Assembly (NCBI GenBank): GCA_900541725.1
Contig: UQLB01000015.1
Coordinates: 1-61,682 of the forward strand
Length of the DNA stretch: 61,682 nt
Origin: an uncultured Collinsella sp.
GTDB taxonomy: Bacteria; Actinomycetota; Coriobacteriia; Coriobacteriales; Coriobacteriaceae
Reading direction: 5' to 3'
The position numbers and the translations under genes were made by a program. The notes under the pieces were generated by a model. The model was not told where the DNA came from, made no database searches, and saw nothing but the letters and a program-made list of their open reading frames with translations. Positions 42,106 through 50,382 of the stretch are shown piece by piece (the first letter of the stretch is position 1; each line of letters starts with the position of its first letter).

Positions 42106-42504
42106 CTAGGCAGGGTCGATGTCCATGTTGGCGATGAGGTCGATGTTGGTGTTTAGGAGGTTCTCTAGCACGGCGTCGCCCATGCGGATGGGGGCGTTGA
42201 CGACTAGGCCGCGGATGAGGTCCATCGCCTGGGCGTGGAGTTCGAGCGGGATGGCCTCGGCCGTGCGCACGGGCAGCAACGCCTCGTCGCCTCCGGATAC
42301 GGCCACGGTGGTGGTGAGTACGCGCATGGGGCAGGTGAGCTCCTGATGTGCGAACTTATCACCACGCGGGCATCTGTTGCCGGTCACGGAGCGCACTTCT
42401 GCCACGGCGCCGTCTGCGTCACGCTCTACCTCTACGGTCAGAAGGCACTCGGATGGGCAAGTGGTGCAGTTGAACTTCAGCGTCTCGATTGCGTTTGTGC
42501 TCAT
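42106..42504 (-). CDS. DUF1667 protein
   Basis: 132 residues from the ATG at 42502-42504, which has GAGGGGG upstream. DUF1667 family: two CxxC-type motifs (CTTCPSECLL near the start, then CPRGDKFAHQELTCPMR) suggest an iron-sulfur or zinc site. In many Firmicutes and Actinobacteria it follows a GlpA-like and an FAD/NAD oxidoreductase gene, as here. Function unproven; probably an electron-transfer partner of those two. Confidence 0.85.
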   Translation of the reverse strand: MSTNAIETLKFNCTTCPSECLLTVEVERDADGAVAEVRSVTGNRCPRGDKFAHQELTCPMRVLTTTVAVSGGDEALLPVRTAEAIPLELHAQAMDLIRGLVVNAPIRMGDAVLENLLNTNIDLIANMDIDPA

Positions 42505-43888
42505 GGTTTTTCGCCCCCTCAGCAGGGTCAACGGACAGGACAATCTCGCTGGTACCCAGGTCGAGTGCACGTTGAATCACCTTTGCCGGTAGCGGGAAAC
42601 TCTCCATTACGCTCGGCTTAAACGCACGGACCTTGCCGGCGAACAGTTCCTCGCCGTCGGCCAAGATCCTCACGCGGGCGGCATCGACCGGTCGGCGCAC
42701 ACGGAAGTTGAGTCTGGTGAGTGTCACAGTCGTAATGCGTCCCGGCAGCGCGTAGCCCGCGATGCCGGCAGGGGAGACCGAGAGCTCGCAGTCCGGAACG
42801 GCGCCCGCGCCGGTCCCCAGCGCGTACGCCGCCGCAGCCGCGCCGGCGCGCTCAGACTCGGTCGTCACGTTGTCGGCCAGGTCGTGCACGTGCAGCACGT
42901 TGCCGCAGGCAAAGATGCCCGGCACTCCCGTCTGCAGGCTCTGGTCCACCACGGCGCCGCGCGTGCGTGGGTCAAGCTCTACGCCCGCGGCAACCGAAAG
43001 CTCGTTCTCGGGAATCAAGCCCACCGAAAGCAGCAGTGTGTCACACGGAACAATGCGCTCGGTCCCCGGAATGGGCGCCAGGTGCTCGTCGACCTGGCTT
43101 ACCTCGACGGCCTCAACTCGGTCGCGCCCAATCACACGTGTGACGGTGGTGGACAGGTGCAGCGGAATTCCAAAATCGTCCAGGCAGTTCTTGACGTTGC
43201 GGCGCAGGCCGTTGGCGTACGGCATGAGCTCGTACACGCCCTCGACCGAAATCCCCTCGAGCGTGCAGCGACGTGCCATGATCAGCCCGATATCGCCCGA
43301 ACCCAAAATGACGGCGCACGAGCCGGGTTTGAGGTTCTCGATATTGATGTATCGCTGCGCCAGGCCCGCCGTAAACACGCCGGCGGGACGACTGCCGGGA
43401 ATCTTGATCTCGCTGCGCGTGCGCTCGCGGCAGCCCATGGCAAGGACGATCGCGCGCCCGGTGAGCTGCAGCATGCCGGCAGGGCTCATGAGCGTGACGG
43501 TATGGACCGCGGCGGCTCCTGCGGTCTTGTCCGTATCCAGCGTGCCCACAGCCTCGCCCTCGCTCGAATCATTCCCAATCACCATGCTGTTCAGGAACAG
43601 CGCAATGTCGGTTGCGTGTACCTGGTCGATAAAGCGCTGCGCGTACTCGGGTCCGGTGAGCTCCTGCTTAAAGTGCGAAAGGCCAAAACCGGGGTGGATG
43701 CACTGGCGGAGGATGCCGCCCAGGTGCTGTTCGCGCTCCACGATGGCCACGCGCGCGCCGGCCTTATGCGCGGAAAGCGCGGCCGCCATGCCGGCAGGTC
43801 CGCCGCCGATAACGACCACGTCGAAGGCTTGCGTCGGTACTGACTCAACGGCACCGCTATCTGTAGCGCTCGATTTGAATTTCGCCAT
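42419..43888 (-). CDS. NAD(P)/FAD-dependent oxidoreductase
   Basis: 489 residues. FAD-binding VVVIGGGPAGMAAALSAHKAG at the N-terminus, a second nucleotide-binding site around VILGSGDIGLIMARR, and GVFACGN-type motif (as GIFACGNVLHV) near residue 330. It belongs to the HcnB/GlpB-associated group found with GlpA-like genes. The C-terminus runs 86 bases into the next gene in another frame; a TGA lies in the alternative frame exactly at the ribosome binding site of the DUF1667 gene, so the last 30 residues may be an accident of a frameshift. Confidence 0.85.
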   Translation of the reverse strand: MAKFKSSATDSGAVESVPTQAFDVVVIGGGPAGMAAALSAHKAGARVAIVEREQHLGGILRQCIHPGFGLSHFKQELTGPEYAQRFIDQVHATDIALFLNSMVIGNDSSEGEAVGTLDTDKTAGAAAVHTVTLMSPAGMLQLTGRAIVLAMGCRERTRSEIKIPGSRPAGVFTAGLAQRYINIENLKPGSCAVILGSGDIGLIMARRCTLEGISVEGVYELMPYANGLRRNVKNCLDDFGIPLHLSTTVTRVIGRDRVEAVEVSQVDEHLAPIPGTERIVPCDTLLLSVGLIPENELSVAAGVELDPRTRGAVVDQSLQTGVPGIFACGNVLHVHDLADNVTTESERAGAAAAAYALGTGAGAVPDCELSVSPAGIAGYALPGRITTVTLTRLNFRVRRPVDAARVRILADGEELFAGKVRAFKPSVMESFPLPAKVIQRALDLGTSEIVLSVDPAEGAKNHEHKRNRDAEVQLHHLPIRVPSDRRGRA

Positions 43889-43889
43889 C

Positions 43890-45344
43890 CTAGCGCACCC
43901 CCTTCAAAGGTCCCTCGACCAGCCAGGAGCCGGCGTCCTCCAGTAATACCTCGCTGGGGTCGCAGCCCAGCTCTCGGGCAAGAATCGCCACCACACGGCT
44001 CTGGCAAAAGCCGCTTTGGCACCGACCCATGCCGGCGCGGCAGCGGCGCTTGACGCCCTCGACCGAAACAGCGCCCGGGCGGCGTCGAATCGCGGCAACG
44101 ATCTCTGCCTCGGGCACCGTTTCGCAGCGGCAGACGATCTGTCCCCATGCGGGGTCGGACTCGATCAGCTCTTCCTTGCGCGCCAGCGGTGCGCGGTCAA
44201 AGTCGTCCGGCGCGCGGCGAATTGGGTTCCAGTCCGCCCGCTCGTGCAGCTCCACGCCCGCTTCGCGCATCACAAGCTCCATGCGTTCGGCAATGGCCGG
44301 CGCGCTCGCCACACCTGGCGACTGAATGCCCGCCGCCTGGAAAAGCCCCGGCACCACGGCCGACTGTCCAATAAAGAAGTCGTTCGTTCCCTGAATGACC
44401 GGACGCCCGCCGGCAAATGCGCGCACCACGCGGCGCGTATCCAGATCGGGCACCAGCTTGCGCGCGCCGGTCAGCAGCGCGTCGACATCGCTTGCATAGG
44501 TCTGCGTGTCGCCCGGCTCACGCACGGCAGCCGTGGCGGTGATCACGGTGTTGCCATGCACGGTGCCCGTCACGATAACGCCCTTCGACACCGGCGTCGG
44601 CACGGGGTAGAGCGGCATGAGCGTGCGTGGCTCCTTGTCCAGCACCACGATGTTGCCCTGACGCCAGACCATCTGGAACTCCTCGGCGCCCGCCATATGC
44701 GAGATGTCGGCGGCGCCGTTGCCTGCGGCGTTGATCAGGTAGCGGCAGCGCACATCGCCGGCAGGCGTCACCAGCGTAAAGCGCGCGTCGTCGCCCGACC
44801 CCGCGACTTCAATCGCCTCCACCGGCGCGGAACGCATAAACGTCACGCCGTTGGCAACGGCGTTTTCCAGCGCGGCGATGGCGACCTCAAAAGGGTCGAC
44901 GTAACCGGTCGATGGGCACCACAACGCGCACGTCGCCTTAGCACTCGCGCGCGGCTCCAGCTCGTGGATGCGCTCGGGGCCGATAATCGACAGCTCGGGC
45001 ACGCCGTTGGCAAGGCCATTCTGGCGCAGCTTCTCCAGGTGAGCGCGGTCTTCATCGTTGAAGCCCAGCACCATCGACCCGGTTCGGCAAAACAAAAATC
45101 CCAGCTCCTGGGCCCAGGTGCCATACAGCTCGCAACCGCGGGCGTTGACCTGCGCCTTTACGGTGCCCGGCGCCGGATCGTAGCCGGCGTGCACCAGGCC
45201 GCCGTTGGCCTTCGACGCGCCCAGCGCGATATCGTTGGCCGCCTCGACCACGCAAATGGACAAGTCATAGCGCGCGAGCTGCCGCGCGATGGCGCACCCG
45301 GTGATGCCCGCGCCCACAATCGCGATATCAAACGTTTCTGTCAC
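43890..45344 (-). CDS. GlpA-like FAD-dependent dehydrogenase with BFD-type [2Fe-2S] domain
   Basis: 484 residues. N-terminal FAD motif IAIVGAGITGCAIARQLA; DAO-family body; C-terminal BFD-like [2Fe-2S] domain with CRCETVPEAEIV and CRAGMGRCQSGFC. This is the anaerobic glycerol-3-phosphate dehydrogenase/LhgO type. With the two following genes it would oxidise glycerol-3-phosphate or a 2-hydroxyacid; no glpK or glpF is present to decide. One base separates it from the next gene. Confidence 0.85.
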   Translation of the reverse strand: MTETFDIAIVGAGITGCAIARQLARYDLSICVVEAANDIALGASKANGGLVHAGYDPAPGTVKAQVNARGCELYGTWAQELGFLFCRTGSMVLGFNDEDRAHLEKLRQNGLANGVPELSIIGPERIHELEPRASAKATCALWCPSTGYVDPFEVAIAALENAVANGVTFMRSAPVEAIEVAGSGDDARFTLVTPAGDVRCRYLINAAGNGAADISHMAGAEEFQMVWRQGNIVVLDKEPRTLMPLYPVPTPVSKGVIVTGTVHGNTVITATAAVREPGDTQTYASDVDALLTGARKLVPDLDTRRVVRAFAGGRPVIQGTNDFFIGQSAVVPGLFQAAGIQSPGVASAPAIAERMELVMREAGVELHERADWNPIRRAPDDFDRAPLARKEELIESDPAWGQIVCRCETVPEAEIVAAIRRRPGAVSVEGVKRRCRAGMGRCQSGFCQSRVVAILARELGCDPSEVLLEDAGSWLVEGPLKGVR

Positions 45345-45361
45345 AGTGCCTCCCAGACCAG

Positions 45362-45376
45362 TTGACAGGCTGTCAA
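45362..45376. promoter_or_regulatory. Operator-like palindrome TTGACAGGCTGTCAA
   Basis: A perfect 7-1-7 palindrome 18 bases upstream of the GlpA-like start. Its left half also resembles a -35 box on the plus strand. Likely the binding site of a repressor for the three-gene operon. Confidence 0.5.
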
Positions 45377-45513
45377 TAAGACTATCCTACGGTCTGCACA
45401 CCCCCAGTGCGGCGGCAATGCGGCGAACAGCCCCGCAACACCCGCCAACGGCAGGCGAGGGGAGACCCGATAACGTCGACAGCGTTGTCTGCCGGCTACG
45501 AGGTCAAAGTTCC

Positions 45514-46053
45514 GTCTCGATCTGTAACAGTAAGCTGAGGTTTTGACCCGTAACTGTTACAGATCGAGACATTGGCCGGGTGGGGTTCACCGTTCGTCTT
45601 GATCTGTAACAGGTAGAGAGGAATTTGGACTCTAACTGTTACAGATTTAGATTGAAGTCGGGGAGGGAATCTTTTGTCTCGATCTGTAACAGCTAGAGGG
45701 GAATTTCGGTCCTAGATGTTACAGATTGAGATAAACCTATCGGGCAAATTCGAATGTCTAAATCTGTAACAGTTAGACCAGTTTTGTTCGAGTAACTGTT
45801 ACAGATTGAGATAAAAGTTGGGGAGAGGATCTTCTGTCTCGATCTGTAACATCTGGGGCCCGTTTTGCCGAGTTACTGTTACAGATTTAGATGTTTGGTT
45901 TGAGGGCTGGTCCTTTGTCTAAATCTGTAACAGTAAGAAGGTTTTTGGGGTCCCAGGTGTTGCAGATTGAGATTGAAGTCGGGGAGAGTTTCGTCCATCT
46001 CAATCTGTAACACCAAGCCGACGATTCCGCTCCCACCTGTTACAGATTGAGAT
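45514..46053. repeat. Array of 14 alternating 17-bp half-sites (seven 57-bp palindromes)
   Basis: Seven units, each with a left arm like GTCTCGATCTGTAACAG and a right arm like CTGTTACAGATTGAGAT separated by exactly 23 bases: 45514-45570, 45596-45652, 45676-45732, 45756-45812, 45836-45892, 45917-45973 and 45997-46053. The gaps between units are 23-25 bases. The half-sites therefore alternate in orientation with a period of about 40 bp. Three gaps (45653, 45813, 45974) resemble each other (GGGGAGAG motif). No protein is encoded. It lies between divergent genes. Architecture is like BIMEs (alternating REPs) rather than CRISPR. Confidence 0.95.
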
Positions 46054-46152
46054 GTTTGTGTCTGCGTCAGCCCCGTACCCAACCGTAGTCCCATATAAAC
46101 AAACCCCGTGGTAAACTTGACCGGACTGTTAATATTCCGAAAGGTACCCGTA

Positions 46153-46584
46153 ATGTCCAAGTACATCTCCGAGCTCATGTCGCCGCAGCTTATGGGCGTC
46201 GTCTATGCCTTCGTTGGCTTCATCATCGCCCTGTATGTGCTGTCGGTCGTCTATGTGTTCATCGACGCTCGCCGCCGCGGCGCCAGCGCCTACGTGGCAT
46301 GGGGCATCATCGCCCTCATCCCGTTCGTAGGCCTCATTGCCTACCTGGTCCTGCGCCCGCACTCCTACGCGTCCGACCGCGAGGAGCAGGAGCTGGACAT
46401 GGCCCTGCGCGAGCGCCAACTTGCCCAGTACGGCACCTGCCCGCAGTGCGGCGCGCCCATCGAGAAGGATTTCGTCGTCTGCCCGGTGTGCGATACCCAG
46501 GTTCGCAATGTCTGCCCCAGCTGCCATCGCCCGCTCGATGCGCACTGGAAGGTCTGCCCCTACTGCCGAACTCGCATCCAGTAA
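46153..46584 (+). CDS. Small membrane protein with double zinc ribbon
   Basis: 143 residues from ATG 46153 (GAAAGG upstream). Two hydrophobic helices (residues 10-35 and 45-65) separated by an Arg-rich loop DARRRG, then four CxxC pairs (CPQCGAP, CPVCDTQ, CPSCHRP, CPYCRTR) forming two zinc ribbons facing the cytoplasm. Widespread type in Coriobacteriia and Actinobacteria, function unknown. The promoter must lie in or next to the repeat array. Confidence 0.8.
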   Translation: MSKYISELMSPQLMGVVYAFVGFIIALYVLSVVYVFIDARRRGASAYVAWGIIALIPFVGLIAYLVLRPHSYASDREEQELDMALRERQLAQYGTCPQCGAPIEKDFVVCPVCDTQVRNVCPSCHRPLDAHWKVCPYCRTRIQ

Positions 46585-46680
46585 CGCATCCATCGCCGGG
46601 CCGGCCGCAAGTCCCGGGCACGCCGCAAGCCACGCGCGCCCCGCAGCCCCGCCCCACACGATGAAGCATGCGTAGAAAAT

Positions 46681-46711
46681 CGCCCGCCGTGCCATTAAGG
46701 TGCGGCGGGCG
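46681..46711 (+). terminator. Hairpin before thrS
   Basis: CGCCCGCCG (46681-46689) pairs with CGGCGGGCG (46703-46711). No U run follows. It separates the zinc-ribbon gene from the thrS promoter, which starts two bases later. Confidence 0.5.
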
Positions 46712-46712
46712 C

Positions 46713-46740
46713 TTGTATACCAAGGCAACCTGCCTATAAT
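46713..46740 (+). promoter_or_regulatory. Promoter of thrS
   Basis: TTGTAT (46713-46718), 16 bases, TATAAT (46735-46740). The leader of about 65 bases shows no T-box specifier or TGG-ACC antiterminator. Confidence 0.65.
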
Positions 46741-46810
46741 GATGCAAGTCAAAAACGCCGAGCGCATCGCACGCACTTGCATCAGGCATCCGAGAGGAGA
46801 AAACATACCC

Positions 46811-48574
46811 ATGAAGGCACTCTACAATGACGGTTCGGTGGCCGAGCTCCCGCAGGACGAGGTCACGCACGTCATCCGCCACTCCGCAGCGCACATCATG
46901 GCGCAGGCCATCAAGCGCCTGTACCCCGAGGCCGACTTTGCCTACGGCCCCGCGACCGACAACGGCTTCTACTACGACGTTGATCTGCCCGAGGGCGTCA
47001 AGATCAGCGAGGACGACTTCCCCGCGATCGAGGCCGAGATGAAGAAGATCGTCAAGGAGAACCTCAAGTTCTCTGTGTACGAGAAGCCCCGCGCCGAGGC
47101 CATCGCCCTTATGGAGGAGCGCGGCGAGAAGTACAAGGTCGAGCACATTGGCGACCTGGACGACGACGCCCGCATCACCTTCTACCAGCAGGGCGACTAT
47201 ATCGACATGTGCGTCGGCCCCCACATCTGCTACACCAAGGCGCTCAAGGCCTTTAAGCTCACCGGCGTCTCGGGCGCCTACTGGAAGGGCGACAAGGACA
47301 ACAAGATGCTCACCCGCATCAACGGTGTCGCCTTTGCCACCAAGGAAGAGCTCGACGAGCACATGCACATGCTGGAGGAGGCCAAGAAGCGCGACCACCG
47401 CAAGATCGGCCGCGAGATGGATCTCTTTATGATGCGCGACGAGGCCCCCGGCTTCCCGTTCTTCCTGCCCAACGGCATGATCCTTAAGAACACGCTGCTG
47501 GACTACTGGCGCGAGATCCACCACAAGGCCGGCTACGTGGAGATCTCCACGCCGCTCATCATGAACAAGCAGCTGTGGAAGACCAGTGGCCACTGGGACC
47601 ACTACAAGGACAACATGTACTCCACCGTCATCGACGACGAAGAGTACTGCATTAAGCCCATGAACTGCCCGGGCGGCGTGCTGGTGTACGCCTCCAAGCC
47701 GCACTCCTACCGCGAGCTGCCCATCCGCGCCGGCGAGATTGGCCTGGTGCACCGTCACGAGCTGCGCGGCGCCCTGCACGGCCTGTTCCGCGTTCGCTGC
47801 TTTAATCAGGACGACGCCCACCTGTTTGTGCGTCCCGACCAGCTGACCGACGAGATCGTGGGCGTGGTCAACCTCATCGACTCCGTGTACCAGAAGTTTG
47901 GCTTTAAGTACCACGTTGAGCTTTCCACCCGCCCCGAGGACTCCATGGGCTCGGACGAGGACTGGGCGCGCGCCGAGGAGGGCTTGCGCACCGCTCTGGA
48001 GCAGCTGCACATGGACTATGAGGTCAACGAGGGCGACGGTGCCTTCTACGGCCCCAAGATCGACTTCCACCTGGAGGACTCGCTCGGCCGTACCTGGCAG
48101 TGCGGTACCGTGCAGCTCGACTTCCAGATGCCGCTCAACTTTGACCTGGAGTACGTGGACGCCGACGGCACCAAGAAGCGCCCCATCATGCTGCATCGCG
48201 TGTGCTTTGGCTCCATCGAGCGCTTCATCGGTATTCTGATTGAGCACTTTGCGGGTAAGTTCCCCACCTGGCTGGCTCCCGTGCAGGTCAAGGCCCTTCC
48301 GGTTTCGGAGAAGAGCCGCGACTACGCCCACGAGGTATGTGCCAAGCTGGAGGAGGCCGGCATTCGCGTGGTCTGCGACGACCGCGACGAGAAGATCGGC
48401 TACAAGATCCGCGAGGCCCGCAGCATCGACCGCGTGCCCTACATGCTCATCCTGGGCGAGAAGGAGGTCGAGGCCGGCAACATCTCCGTCCGCGACCGCT
48501 CCAACGAGACCGTTCAGATGGGTGTTGACGAGTTTGTTGCCAAGGTGCTGCAGGAGATTAAGACCCGCGCCTAA
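46811..48574 (+). CDS. thrS: Threonyl-tRNA synthetase lacking the TGS domain
   Basis: 587 residues (E. coli 642). It begins MKALYNDGSV and enters directly into the second additional (editing-type) domain with HSAAHIMAQAIKRLYP and the zinc-like HxxxH motif; the usual N-terminal TGS domain of about 60 residues is absent. Class II core motifs are present (NCPGGVLVYASKPHSYRELP, then RHELRGALHGLFRVR), and the anticodon-binding domain follows. The ATG at 46811 has GAGAGGAG upstream, and no in-frame extension looks coding. Confidence 0.95.
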   Translation: MKALYNDGSVAELPQDEVTHVIRHSAAHIMAQAIKRLYPEADFAYGPATDNGFYYDVDLPEGVKISEDDFPAIEAEMKKIVKENLKFSVYEKPRAEAIALMEERGEKYKVEHIGDLDDDARITFYQQGDYIDMCVGPHICYTKALKAFKLTGVSGAYWKGDKDNKMLTRINGVAFATKEELDEHMHMLEEAKKRDHRKIGREMDLFMMRDEAPGFPFFLPNGMILKNTLLDYWREIHHKAGYVEISTPLIMNKQLWKTSGHWDHYKDNMYSTVIDDEEYCIKPMNCPGGVLVYASKPHSYRELPIRAGEIGLVHRHELRGALHGLFRVRCFNQDDAHLFVRPDQLTDEIVGVVNLIDSVYQKFGFKYHVELSTRPEDSMGSDEDWARAEEGLRTALEQLHMDYEVNEGDGAFYGPKIDFHLEDSLGRTWQCGTVQLDFQMPLNFDLEYVDADGTKKRPIMLHRVCFGSIERFIGILIEHFAGKFPTWLAPVQVKALPVSEKSRDYAHEVCAKLEEAGIRVVCDDRDEKIGYKIREARSIDRVPYMLILGEKEVEAGNISVRDRSNETVQMGVDEFVAKVLQEIKTRA

Positions 48575-48596
48575 GGCAAGCCATACAACAATTAAC

Positions 48597-48632
48597 AAAG
48601 GCGACCGTCCACACAGGGCGGTCGCCTTTTTC
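48597..48632 (+). terminator. Terminator of thrS
   Basis: AAAGGCGACCG (48597-48607) pairs with CGGTCGCCTTT (48619-48629), followed by TTTC. Confidence 0.9.
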
Positions 48633-48645
48633 ATACCGAAATAAG

Positions 48646-48673
48646 AAAAGCCGCTGGTTGAGCGGCTTTTTTT
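48646..48673 (+). terminator. Second terminator after thrS
   Basis: AAAAGCCGCT-GGTTG-AGCGGCTTTT followed by TTT, 14 bases after the first terminator. Together they insulate the polysaccharide locus from thrS. Confidence 0.9.
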
Positions 48674-48681
48674 GTTGCACA

Positions 48682-48813
48682 AAAAGGTACAGGTTTTTAT
48701 AGAGGGGGTATGGAGATGTACCTACTAGCAGTACATTTTGCGTAATCTGGGCAAACGCTGATTAATTGCTCGTATAATGTCGTCTGTCGAAAGATACAAA
48801 AACCTGTACTTTT
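48682..48813. repeat. Inverted repeats D2 enclosing a possible promoter
   Basis: TACAGGTTTTT (48688-48698) and AAAAACCTGTA (48798-48808) are perfect inverted repeats, with imperfect extension to about 17-19 bases on each side, separated by 99 bases. The enclosed segment carries TATAAT at 48773-48778 pointing to the NusG-like gene; a matching -35 box is not evident. The layout resembles an invertible promoter, but may be a relative of repeat D1. Confidence 0.5.
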
Positions 48814-48901
48814 GCGACTGCGCCTAGCTGCGAGCGAGAAGCCTGTTCTAAACGCCCCTGCATTTGCGTGCATCGCAAAGCCAAAAAGAGGGGGCGAGAA
48901 C

Positions 48902-49492
48902 ATGGAACAGACGGCACGGCGCCAAGAGCAGCTGCCGGGCGCATTTAACGGCGCCACCACCAACAGCCAGCACGGCCGCGTCCGCTGGTATCTGGTCCAC
49001 ACCCCCAATGGAAAAGAGCGCGAGATCTGCGAAAAGGTCCGCTGCATAATCCCGCACAACCTTATGCAGGACGCTTTTGTGATGCAAAAGGAGTTCTGGT
49101 TTAAGCGGGACGGCGCATGGTCGCTCCAAACCAAACCCATGTACAAGGAATATTTCTTCGTCGCCACGCACGATGCCGCAGCGCTCGATAGGGCTTTGGC
49201 TCAGTTGAGCTTTGGCTGCCGCATCGCCGGCAGCAGGGAGCGGGCCTATGCGCCCATGCCGGACGATGCGCAGGACTGGTACCGCAGCGTGCTCGACGAC
49301 GACGGCGTGGTGCGCAACAGCGTTGCGCGCATTGAAGACGGTGTGCTGCACATAGAGCAGGGCCCACTTGTGGGGCAAGAGGCCCACGTAAAAAAGATCG
49401 ACCGTCACAAGCGCTGGTGCCTGGTGGACGTGGGCGAAGGCGACTCCGCATTTAGGGAGCTGCTTCCGTTAGACGTGCCGAGCAAAACGTAA
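48902..49492 (+). CDS. NusG paralog (LoaP/UpxY-like antiterminator)
   Basis: 196 residues from ATG 48902, preceded by GAGGGGGCG. NusG N-terminal domain (RWYLVHTPNGKEREICEKV, MYKEYFFVAT) and a C-terminal KOW-like part (GPLVGQEAHVKKIDRHKRW). Specialised NusG paralogs sit at the head of long polysaccharide operons and keep RNA polymerase reading through them, as expected for the 12-kb locus that follows. Also contains the basic, Gln-rich N-terminal extension of about 25 residues. Confidence 0.8.
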   Translation: MEQTARRQEQLPGAFNGATTNSQHGRVRWYLVHTPNGKEREICEKVRCIIPHNLMQDAFVMQKEFWFKRDGAWSLQTKPMYKEYFFVATHDAAALDRALAQLSFGCRIAGSRERAYAPMPDDAQDWYRSVLDDDGVVRNSVARIEDGVLHIEQGPLVGQEAHVKKIDRHKRWCLVDVGEGDSAFRELLPLDVPSKT

Positions 49493-49539
49493 GGAAGACG
49501 TTACGCCGGCAATTTATTTGGTTTTTGAATTTGTGGATT

Positions 49540-49549
49540 GGGGGGGGGG
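49540..49549 (+). repeat. G10 homopolymer upstream of the priming transferase
   Basis: Ten consecutive G about 30-40 bases before the likely start codon of the phosphoglycosyltransferase. Such tracts change length by slippage. Confidence 0.9.
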
Positions 49550-49578
49550 TTCCTGGGGACAGGAACGAAATTTTTATT

Positions 49579-50379
49579 GTGACTACTAAAGAAGTAACAG
49601 AGGATAATGCGCCCGTGGGCGCGGCGCTCATTGCTCAGGCCATGGACCGGCGCGAGAGCGCGGCGGGCGCCGGTGCCGGCTCCGCTGCAAGCACGGGCAC
49701 GATGAGCCTCCCAGGCTCGCCCGAGTTTGCCGCAGAGTCCCGCGCGCTCGACACGAGGTCGCTTGGCTACCGCTTCGTCAAGCGCACCTTCGACATCGCG
49801 TTCAGCGCGTGCGTCTGCGTCGTGGGGCTCATCCCTGGCGCGGTGCTCTGTGCGTTCGTTGCGGCCGATACCAAGGGCGCACCCATCTACGCTCACGAGC
49901 GCGCGGGGCGCTTCGGTCGCCCCATCCGCGTGCTCAAGTTCCGCTCCATGGTCGCCGACGCCAACGACGTGGAGAAGTACCTCAGCCCCGAGCAGATCGA
50001 GGAGTGGCACCGCGAGCGGAAGGTCACAAACGATCCCCGCATCACCAAGCTAGGCCGCGTCCTGCGCAAGACTTCCCTGGACGAGCTGCCCCAGTTCTTC
50101 AACGTGCTCGCGGGCCAGCTCTCCGTCATCGGCCCTCGCGCCATCACCTACGAGGAGCTCGGGAACTTTACGCACGAGCAACAGGTGCAGGTGCTTGCCG
50201 TCCCGCAGGGCATTACCGGTGCCTGGCAGTCGGGCCCGCGCAACCTCGCGACCTTCGAGAACGGCCTGCGCCAGGAGTTCGAGCTTGCCTACGCGAAGGG
50301 TGCCAGCCTCAAGGCAGACTGGAAGGTCTTCTTCAAGACCTTTGGCGTCATGTTCGGCAAGAAGAAGACGGGGAGGTAG
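49579..50379 (+). CDS. Polyprenyl-phosphate glycosylphosphotransferase (priming enzyme)
   Basis: About 266 residues with GTG 49579 as start; GTG 49615, which has AGAGGA upstream, is an alternative. A single reentrant hydrophobic helix (FVKRTFDIAFSACVCVVGLI) precedes the catalytic domain of the WcaJ/WbaP/PglC family: RAGRFGRPIRVLKFRSM, then LRKTSLDELPQFFNVLAGQLSVIGPR. It loads the first sugar phosphate on undecaprenyl phosphate at the inner membrane face. The N-terminal 60 residues are Ala/Gly-rich and not conserved in the family. Confidence 0.88.
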   Translation: MTTKEVTEDNAPVGAALIAQAMDRRESAAGAGAGSAASTGTMSLPGSPEFAAESRALDTRSLGYRFVKRTFDIAFSACVCVVGLIPGAVLCAFVAADTKGAPIYAHERAGRFGRPIRVLKFRSMVADANDVEKYLSPEQIEEWHRERKVTNDPRITKLGRVLRKTSLDELPQFFNVLAGQLSVIGPRAITYEELGNFTHEQQVQVLAVPQGITGAWQSGPRNLATFENGLRQEFELAYAKGASLKADWKVFFKTFGVMFGKKKTGR

Positions 50380-50382
50380 CGC

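Noticed and set aside
44016..45365. Long plus-strand frame opposite the GlpA-like gene
   Set aside because: Antisense shadow of a well-identified flavoprotein gene.
45514..46053. CRISPR array
   Set aside because: Repeats alternate in orientation, are palindromic, spacers are only 23-25 bases and some resemble each other, and there are no cas genes.
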